Positions 58,400 to 64,000 of a stretch of DNA of 64,000 bases are shown here, piece by piece. Both the position numbers and the translations under genes were made by a program. Position 1 is the first letter of the stretch. Each line of letters starts with the position of its first letter. The notes under the pieces are model-generated. The model was not told the DNA's origin. It did no database searches and saw only the letters and a list, made by a program, of their open reading frames with translations. The DNA is from Yoonia sediminilitoris (GTDB taxonomy: Bacteria > Pseudomonadota > Alphaproteobacteria > Rhodobacterales > Rhodobacteraceae), in NCBI RefSeq assembly GCF_003058085.1, contig NZ_QBUD01000003.1, positions 248,001-312,000 on the forward strand, in the 5' to 3' direction.

Positions 58400-59287
58400 A
58401 TGAATGACACAAATGTATCAATCAGTGTTCTCGAACGCCTCACCGAAGAGTGGGACGCACTGACCCCCGAAGCACAGAAAGCTGCGCGCTATGTGCTCGA
58501 AAACCCCAATGACGTGGGGGTTTCGACCGTGCGCGAGATTGCCGAGGCAGCGAATGTCAAACCCAACACTTTCGTGCGGATGGCGCGGCAGGTGGGGTTC
58601 GAAGGCTACGAGGATTTCCGCGCGCCGTTCCGCGAGGCGATCCGAAGTGGTGCGGCAAGCTTCCCTGACCGCGCGCGCTGGCTTCAGGACATCCGCAAAT
58701 CCGGTGATCTCGGCGGTCTCTATGCAGAAATGGTCGAAGGTGCGATACGCAACGTCGAGGACACCTTTGCAGGCATCGACTCGCAGGCGCTGAATGCCGC
58801 GGCAGAGGCCATTTGGGCGTCGCGTCAGGTTTTCACCTTGGGCGTGGGCGTGAACAATGCAAACGCCCGCAACTTCACCTATCTGGCGTCCACCGGCATG
58901 ACGCAGTTCCATGCCATTCCCCGCCCGGGCTCCACCCCGGTTGACGATCTGGCCTGGGCGGATGAGCGTGACGTGCTGATCGCGATGACCTACCGCCCCT
59001 ATCGGTCAGAGGTGATCGAGGCGGTGCGCATTGCCCGGGAACAAGGGCTGACGATCATCAGCCTGAGCGACAGCCCCGCCAGCCCGATTATTCGTGCCGC
59101 CGACTACGGGTTCGTCGCCGCGGTCGATACGCCACAGTTCTTCCCGTCATCGGTCTCGACCATCGCCCTGCTGGAAACTTTGCTTAGCTTCGTGATCGCT
59201 GCGGCCAGCGACGAAATCGTCGAACGTGTCAAGAAATTCCACCACCGTCGCCGTCAACTGGGCATCTATGCGGAGGATTCAGATTGA
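58400..59287 (+). CDS. MurR/RpiR family transcriptional regulator
   Basis: A 295-residue regulator with an N-terminal HTH_6 domain (about 5-78, LTPEAQKAARYVLENP and TVREIAEAANVKPNTFVRMA) and a C-terminal SIS domain (about 130-265, TLGVGVNNANARN) that in relatives binds phosphosugars. ATG 58400 is the start nearest to the HTH; in-frame ATGs at 58391 and 58373 are alternatives and none has a clear ribosome-binding site. It is divergent from the demethylase gene and overlaps the Rieske gene, so it likely controls both arms. Confidence 0.88.
   Translation: MNDTNVSISVLERLTEEWDALTPEAQKAARYVLENPNDVGVSTVREIAEAANVKPNTFVRMARQVGFEGYEDFRAPFREAIRSGAASFPDRARWLQDIRKSGDLGGLYAEMVEGAIRNVEDTFAGIDSQALNAAAEAIWASRQVFTLGVGVNNANARNFTYLASTGMTQFHAIPRPGSTPVDDLAWADERDVLIAMTYRPYRSEVIEAVRIAREQGLTIISLSDSPASPIIRAADYGFVAAVDTPQFFPSSVSTIALLETLLSFVIAAASDEIVERVKKFHHRRRQLGIYAEDSD
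58405..58420. promoter_or_regulatory. Imperfect palindrome over the regulator start
   Basis: TGACACA-AA-TGTATCA is a 7-2-7 inverted repeat with one mismatch. It overlaps the first codons of the RpiR-type gene and lies about 80 bases from the divergent demethylase start. A related sequence, ATGTACCAAT, occurs about 30 bases upstream. It may be the binding site for the encoded regulator; no footprint is known. Confidence 0.35.
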
Positions 59288-60372
59288 ACGAGATGCCTCA
59301 GCCAGTGCGGTCGCTCGCCGCGCGCTACTATACCGACCCACAGATATTCAAGGCGGAACAGGCAGGTTTGCTTGCGCGGACATGGCAATTTGCCTGCCAC
59401 ACCAGCCAGTTGGAAAACCCCGGCGATTACGTCGCGTTCGCGATGGGCGACGAAAGCCTGTTCTCGATCAAAGGGCGGGATGGTGAAATCCGCACGTTCT
59501 ACAACGTCTGCCAGCACCGGGCGCATCAGCTTGTATCGGGCGAAGGGTCCACCCGTGTTGTGGTCTGCCCCTATCACGCCTGGACCTATGAATTGACCGG
59601 CGCGTTGCGTGCAGCGCCAAATGCAAAATCCGTCCCGGGCTTTGACAAATCCAAAATCTGTCTGACAGAAGTGCGCACAGATGTCTTCCTCGGCTTTGTG
59701 TTCGTGAATCTGGACGACGACGCAAAACCGATGGAAGACTGGTTCCCAAATGCCCACACCGAATTGGAAGCCTTCGTGCCGAACTGGGCCGAGCTAAAGC
59801 CGCTTGAATGGGTGGAAATCACCGAGAATTGCAATTGGAAGGTCTCGGTCGAGAACTATTCCGAATGCTACCACTGCACCCTGAACCACCCTACCTTTGC
59901 CACCGGCGTGATCCGGTCCGAAACCTATGATATCCAACCGCAGGGCTATTGCCTGCGTCATACGACCGAATGCAATGATCTCAGCCAGATGGCCTATGAC
60001 ATCGAAAGCGGGTTCGACAACCATGACAAATATTCATCGTGGTTCCTGTGGCCGATGTTCTCGTTTCAGGTCTATCCGGGCAATTTATTGAACACGTATC
60101 ACTGGCGCGCGATCGATGCCAATCACGTTGTGGTCTGGCGCGGCTGGTATTCCGTTGGCGGCTTTGACGACGAAACGGTGCGCCGAATGGCGCAGCAGGA
60201 CCGCGCCACCACGGTCGAAGAGGATATACATCTGGTAGAGTCGGTCCAGCGCGGGCTCAAGTCTCGTGGCTACGTGCCGGGGCCGCTGGTGGTCGATCCG
60301 GGGTGCGGGGTCAATTCGGAACATTCCGTCATGCATCTGCAAAGCTGGATGCGGGAGGCGATTGATGGTTGA
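59284..60372 (+). CDS. Rieske non-heme iron oxygenase, quaternary-amine demethylase type
   Basis: A 362-residue oxygenase alpha subunit. The Rieske [2Fe-2S] ligands are in NVCQHRAHQL and VVCPYHAWTYE; the mononuclear iron site is in NYSECYHCTLNHPTF (two His) with a later Asp. The pattern fits the GbcA/stachydrine demethylase branch, which removes a methyl from betaines as formaldehyde. The start is TTG overlapping the regulator stop, or ATG at 59293. A cognate ferredoxin reductase is not in the window. Confidence 0.9.
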   Translation: MNEMPQPVRSLAARYYTDPQIFKAEQAGLLARTWQFACHTSQLENPGDYVAFAMGDESLFSIKGRDGEIRTFYNVCQHRAHQLVSGEGSTRVVVCPYHAWTYELTGALRAAPNAKSVPGFDKSKICLTEVRTDVFLGFVFVNLDDDAKPMEDWFPNAHTELEAFVPNWAELKPLEWVEITENCNWKVSVENYSECYHCTLNHPTFATGVIRSETYDIQPQGYCLRHTTECNDLSQMAYDIESGFDNHDKYSSWFLWPMFSFQVYPGNLLNTYHWRAIDANHVVVWRGWYSVGGFDDETVRRMAQQDRATTVEEDIHLVESVQRGLKSRGYVPGPLVVDPGCGVNSEHSVMHLQSWMREAIDG

Positions 60373-60582
60373 GATGGCACCGTACTGGCAAGACTACGTT
60401 GATGGTGCCTTGGGTACAGGCGGCGTGGAACCCCGTTCGGCGGCTATCGCCGCGAGGCGCTTAGCAACGGCGTTACTCAGGATGAAATCCGAGCCGTCAT
60501 CCACGTGCTCGGCATCTATTGCGGCGTGCCGCAAGCGCTGGAATGTTTCCGCGTGGCGCGACGCGTCCTGGAAGAGGCCTGA
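60365..60582 (+). pseudogene. Carboxymuconolactone decarboxylase family remnant
   Basis: An ATG inside the last codons of the Rieske gene opens a plausible start (MVEMAPYWQDYVDGAL). The recognisable C-terminus of the family lies in a different frame: YRREALSNGVTQDEIRAVIH, then IYCGVPQALECFRVARRVLE to TGA at 60580. The middle, with the catalytic helices, is missing. A deletion plus frameshift is the simplest reading, so the gene is dead. Confidence 0.7.
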
Positions 60583-60918
60583 CGTCTGAGATCATCTGAG
60601 CAAACCCAAGAGAGCGCGCGCGATCAGATAAGAATAATCTCTTCAGCTACTCTCTGGGAAAAATGACCGAATGGGTTGCGTGGATGGCTCCTGCATAGCA
60701 AGGCATTTCTCTTGGGTGCCTGATTCTGCATGACCGCCCCACGCCAGTCCTTGACACCCGGGGAACATCCGCCCCTTCCCGCTTTGGCGACAACCTTTTC
60801 ACCCATTGCCGTACGGGGGCAGATCTGACTTTGACGTCCGCGCGTTTACCACAGCGCGCGGATCATGAACGGCAAAAGGCGGCGCTGGAAGGCCACCTTT
60901 CCTGTTCCAGATATGTGA
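60583..60918. other. Intergenic region after the demethylase cluster
   Basis: I see no gene or clear signal in these 336 bases. The region separates the decayed decarboxylase end from lolA, which is transcribed towards it. Confidence 0.3.
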
Positions 60919-61524
60919 CTAGGGATTCCACTCCCGCTCTGCACGGGTCAGGTTGAAGAGCAGGTCGCTGATGCTGCCCCCTGCCCGCAGGTCATTCATG
61001 ATAACTGTCGTCTGCTGACCCAGATCGTCGGTGACAATCCACTGGCGCAACTCGACCGGGTTGGCTGTAAATACAAGCTGAATATTCCCGTATTCGGGAT
61101 GGTCCGGGTCTTGTGCCGTGATCGTCGTCGTTGTCCCGTCCGAGGTCTGGTTCGTGACCATGCGTTCGCGGGTCAGATCGACATTCTCGCGCAGGATCAA
61201 CCCCAGTGGCGTCAGGTTCAGCTGCATCTTTTCAGGGCCAGTGTTTGAGCGCGGATCAAAGATGGCCAGCACCCCGCCCTGCCCGATCACGAGAGATTTG
61301 TCTGGCGGGTTATATTCAAACCTGATCCGGCCGGGCCGTTTGATATAGACCGTTCCCGTTGACAGGGTTCCGTCGCTATTGATCTGGGTAAAACCGGCCT
61401 CGGCCGTTCTCAACTGGTTAAGATACCCAGAGATTTGTCCAAGGCTGAGCTGCTGGGCCGTTGCCGCACCGGACTGAAGGATGAAAAAGATCGCGAGCGC
61501 GAAAGATACGATACGTTTGGTCAT
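60919..61524 (-). CDS. lolA: Outer-membrane lipoprotein carrier protein LolA
   Basis: A 201-residue periplasmic chaperone that ferries lipoproteins from the LolCDE complex to the outer membrane. A signal peptide (1-23, ending ATA) is followed by the LolA fold, with FTQINSDGTLSTGTVYIKRP, GRIRFEYNPPDKSLVIGQGG and QWIVTDDLGQQTTVIMNDLR as characteristic strands. Length and order are normal. It stands on the minus strand 188 bases downstream of the OmpA-fusion gene. Confidence 0.92.
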   Translation of the reverse strand: MTKRIVSFALAIFFILQSGAATAQQLSLGQISGYLNQLRTAEAGFTQINSDGTLSTGTVYIKRPGRIRFEYNPPDKSLVIGQGGVLAIFDPRSNTGPEKMQLNLTPLGLILRENVDLTRERMVTNQTSDGTTTTITAQDPDHPEYGNIQLVFTANPVELRQWIVTDDLGQQTTVIMNDLRAGGSISDLLFNLTRAEREWNP

Positions 61525-61712
61525 GTGCTTTACCTAAATGTTCGGGCGCCTGTTTGCACCTGTTTGATGCGCCAAACAACAGCATGCGACCCCGCGCTAG
61601 GCGATATCATGCCCTTTGATTATAGATAGCGCAGCAGAACCAGTCCGTATAGCGGAGCTTTGTCAGCCCCTGCACCAGTCGCGCGACAGCCTGCCAAGGG
61701 CGCGCGACGACC

Positions 61713-63350
61713 CTAGCGCACCCAGATTTCGACGCGGCTGTTTGTCTCGCTGTCCACCTGACCCTGATAACAGGCAGCCGGTGCAACGCCACCAAATCCA
61801 TAGGCTGATACAGAAAGCACGTTTTCCGCGATCACATCAGGCGCAAATAAACCAAACGCCGCCTGCATTTCGTTTGCCACGCGTTCGGAAACATCAATCG
61901 CCGCCTGATCTCCGTTGGCACTCTCTGCGAAGCCGATGAACAGTATCTCTTTACCTGCATAGCTGGCATCGCCCAGCGCATCTGCAAGCGCGACAAAGGC
62001 AGCGCGGTTCCACGCCCCTTCCGGTCCGCTGACAGCACCACCGATCAATGTCGGGCTCAGGCGGTCTGCATCAAAAAGCAACTCGAACATCTTTGCCGCG
62101 GCGGGCTTGTCGATGTCACTTAGTGCGGAATCCAGCACGCTGACGACACGGTTGTTGTTCGCTGCGGCCTCTTGCAGCATGGGCGATGCGTCAAGAAATC
62201 CTTGGCCGGCAACAGCGGCCTGTGCTGCACGGGTCGCGGCATGATCCAGAAGCTCAGGCATCAATGTTGCGCGCGGCGGGCCTGCATAGGTCGCCGTGAT
62301 AGGGCGTATCAACGGATAGTCACCGGATGTAATCGAAAAGGGAGTCGCAGCCACGGCAACGTCGCAGCCGCCCGCAACCGGTATAACCATACTGTCATCG
62401 GCCTGACCAAAGCTGACAACCGCGATACTTCCGGGAAAGCGGGTCACGGAATTCACAATGCCGACTTCATCGGGTATTGTCAGAACACTCTTTGCCACAG
62501 TCTTGCCCGAAGGTGCCACGACAAGTTCGGAAAACTCGCTGTGCAGTCCGGACGATGCAGGCAATTGCAGAGGCAGGATACGCAAGTCGGCGCCGCCAAG
62601 CTCGGACCAGTTTGTCACGTCACCGGCGTAAATCCCGGCAAGCTGCGCGAGAGTGATGGCCTCCAGCCCAATCCCCTCTGCGACGACCACCTCAAAGGCG
62701 TCCAGACCCAAAAGCTGATGTGATAAAGGACCGGTCAGGGACCAGTCGGCGGGGCTTTGATGCACAAACTCCGCCGCTCCGGTCAATGGTGTGACGGCAA
62801 CGGCAATATCCGCGTTTTCTGTAGTGTTAGCAAAGATCACGGAAACATCTTCCTGACGGTCGGCGTTTGTCAGTTCAATCTGGCCGGGCAATGTCAAGCC
62901 GATGCGTGTATCGCGCTGGCCAGACAGGACAAACGCACCCGTCGACGTGCGAAACATATCGGCATAGCGCGGGTCAGAAAAACCGATCGAGAGCGTTTCG
63001 CTCACAGGCACAGCAGCGGGCGCAGGATCAGCCGCCGCCGCTGTAGGCTGCGCCCCAGACGAGGCGGCGGGCACATCATCAATAACCACTGCGGCAAATG
63101 TGTTTGGTGGAATATTGAGCGCGGCATCAGACAAAATGGTCAAACAGCCGAACCCGTAGCAACCAACATCGCTTGCCGGCACATTCACCTCACCCACAGA
63201 AGTAGCGACCGTCAACAGTACCCCGTCAAACGCGATGACCTCCCCCTTAACAGAGATAAGCCCGTCAGATGATCTCAACTCTACCTTCTGGGCGGTCAGA
63301 ACCGAGGGAGCAACAGTGCACAAAAGCGCAGTGGCGATTTTCTTCAGCAT
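61713..63350 (-). CDS. PstS-like substrate-binding domain fused to OmpA domain
   Basis: A 545-residue exported protein with a signal peptide (1-20). Residues 20-75 form a small domain with two Cys (VGCYGFGCLTIL). The middle (about 105-400) resembles the PstS phosphate-binding fold (ITLAQLAGIYAGDVTNWSEL, VTRFPGSIAVVSFG). The C-terminal 120 residues form an OmpA-like peptidoglycan-binding domain (FIGFAESANGD, SRVEIWV). The fusion would hold a ligand-binding domain at the cell wall. Ligand and role are unproven. Confidence 0.8.
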   Translation of the reverse strand: MLKKIATALLCTVAPSVLTAQKVELRSSDGLISVKGEVIAFDGVLLTVATSVGEVNVPASDVGCYGFGCLTILSDAALNIPPNTFAAVVIDDVPAASSGAQPTAAAADPAPAAVPVSETLSIGFSDPRYADMFRTSTGAFVLSGQRDTRIGLTLPGQIELTNADRQEDVSVIFANTTENADIAVAVTPLTGAAEFVHQSPADWSLTGPLSHQLLGLDAFEVVVAEGIGLEAITLAQLAGIYAGDVTNWSELGGADLRILPLQLPASSGLHSEFSELVVAPSGKTVAKSVLTIPDEVGIVNSVTRFPGSIAVVSFGQADDSMVIPVAGGCDVAVAATPFSITSGDYPLIRPITATYAGPPRATLMPELLDHAATRAAQAAVAGQGFLDASPMLQEAAANNNRVVSVLDSALSDIDKPAAAKMFELLFDADRLSPTLIGGAVSGPEGAWNRAAFVALADALGDASYAGKEILFIGFAESANGDQAAIDVSERVANEMQAAFGLFAPDVIAENVLSVSAYGFGGVAPAACYQGQVDSETNSRVEIWVR

Positions 63351-63910
63351 TAACTTTCAGAACTCCAGTGATGAGCTTAAGATCCATAGGTGGACAAAGG
63401 CCATATATGTTTCCGCTAGATCAAACCACCTAATACGGGCAGAAATGGGATGTATATCAAGGTAAGTACAAACTGACACCGCGCACGCAACAATTGAATT
63501 CCTCTTTGATTTTCGATGCAAAGAGGTGTGTTGGTTACAACACAACTCTTGCTTTGAGACGGGTTTGACGCATTTGACAACATTTACACGTGGTGCAGCC
63601 TGCAGCGTTTCGCGAAAAACCATTCTCACAGCTTTTCGGGAAACGCATAACAACGGTCAAATGACATAGGCTCAGCACCCATTAATTGAATTCAATTAAT
63701 TCTCTGATTCAGCTATCCGAAAGAACGGCAGGACCTTTCCAGACATCACTGCTTTTGTGATCGCTTATGCCGGCGCGAAAAAAGCAGCCACAAAATGGTC
63801 CCATGTCACGGCGGCCCGCCAGCACAAAAAGGGCGGTTGTCGGCGCGTTGCACACCCGACCACCGCCGTAAGATGGATCTTGATCCATCCCCACTGCAAA
63901 TGCGCCGCGC
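63351..63910. other. Intergenic region with palindromic repeat
   Basis: About 560 bases without a supportable gene. The part next to the OmpA-fusion gene is AT-rich (for example AATTGAATTCAATTAATT near 63684) and probably holds its promoter. The right end carries the second copy of the 34-base palindromic repeat. Confidence 0.35.
63867..63900. repeat. Palindromic repeat, copy 2
   Basis: The stem is GATGGATC-TT-GATCCATC (63872-63889), flanked by the same CGTAA and CTGCAAA sequences as copy 1 at 28268-28301. It lies ten bases beyond the stop of the formaldehyde dehydrogenase gene, again at a gene's 3' end. Confidence 0.7.
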
Positions 63911-64000
63911 CTAAAACTCCACCACGGCGCGGATTGATTTGCCTTCGTGCATCAGGTCGAACCCGTGGTTGATTTCGTCCAATGTCAGTTTGTGGGTAAT
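63911..64000 (-). CDS. S-(hydroxymethyl)glutathione dehydrogenase, C-terminal end
   Basis: The last 29 codons of a gene continuing beyond the window: ITHKLTLDEINHGFDLMHEG then KSIRAVVEF and TAG. This is the C-terminus of class III alcohol dehydrogenase (glutathione-dependent formaldehyde dehydrogenase, FrmA/AdhC). It oxidises the glutathione adduct of formaldehyde, a product expected from the Rieske demethylase and methanethiol oxidase encoded nearby. Only the tail is visible, so the subgroup is uncertain. Confidence 0.85.
   Translation of the reverse strand: MTHKLTLDEINHGFDLMHEGKSIRAVVEF

Noticed and set aside
63709..63972. Short frames on both strands near the right edge
   Set aside because: They cross the palindromic repeat and the formaldehyde dehydrogenase tail and show no family features.

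Overview
The window is a chromosomal segment of an alphaproteobacterium, most likely a marine Rhodobacteraceae (Roseobacter group) species. The signs are the gene set sucAB with a MAPEG gene before lpd, a TIGR02300 (FYDLN acid) protein, an NDUFS4-type complex I subunit, an FeS-type photolyase, mreBCD-mrdA-rodA and a methanethiol oxidase, together with GC-rich coding. No species can be named from this sequence alone.

Layout. 0-7.4 kb: end of sucD, then sucA, sucB, a small MAPEG membrane protein and lpd, which complete the 2-oxoglutarate dehydrogenase complex. 7.4-19.3 kb: mixed housekeeping and accessory genes (sterol-desaturase-type hydroxylase, TerB-like membrane protein, GntR and LysR regulators, YgjP-type metallopeptidase, tRNA-Ala, an ABC-F protein with a short upstream ORF, photolyase and SDR). 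19.4-21.4 kb: leuA behind a leucine-rich leader peptide, an RNA hairpin that would hide the next ribosome-binding site, and an unannotated 55-residue ORF coupled to leuA. 21.7-28.3 kb: the cell-shape operon mreB-mreC-mreD-mrdA-rodA and a hydroxyacid dehydrogenase. 28.3-34.2 kb: SseB, a uracil-DNA glycosylase family protein, a capsule-export ATPase and chain-length protein with kdsA, and an MscS channel.

34.3-38.7 kb looks like the worn remains of an integrated element. tRNA-Gln is followed by a serine-recombinase pseudogene, a cupin, a broken SDR gene, an amine oxidase, a TetR regulator and a DJ-1/PfpI fragment. 38.8-49.7 kb is a complete chemosensory cluster (STAS-cheY-cheA-cheW-mcp-cheW-cheR-cheB). 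Two short PixD-like BLUF photoreceptor genes bracket it, and a helical protein with a degenerate chemoreceptor tip follows. This is the most unusual assembly in the window and suggests blue-light input into a chemosensory pathway.

50-60.6 kb is an accessory catabolic region in two parts. The first is an IclR-controlled cassette of methanethiol oxidase, [2Fe-2S] ferredoxin and CoA-binding protein. The second is a divergent N-demethylation cluster: class III aminotransferase, enolase-superfamily enzyme and DMGDH-like demethylase on one strand, and a MurR/RpiR regulator, Rieske oxygenase and decayed carboxymuconolactone decarboxylase on the other. A short IS3-type transposase remnant lies between the two parts. 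60.9-64 kb holds lolA, a phosphate-binding/OmpA fusion and the last codons of a glutathione-dependent formaldehyde dehydrogenase, which would suit formaldehyde released by demethylation and methanethiol oxidation.
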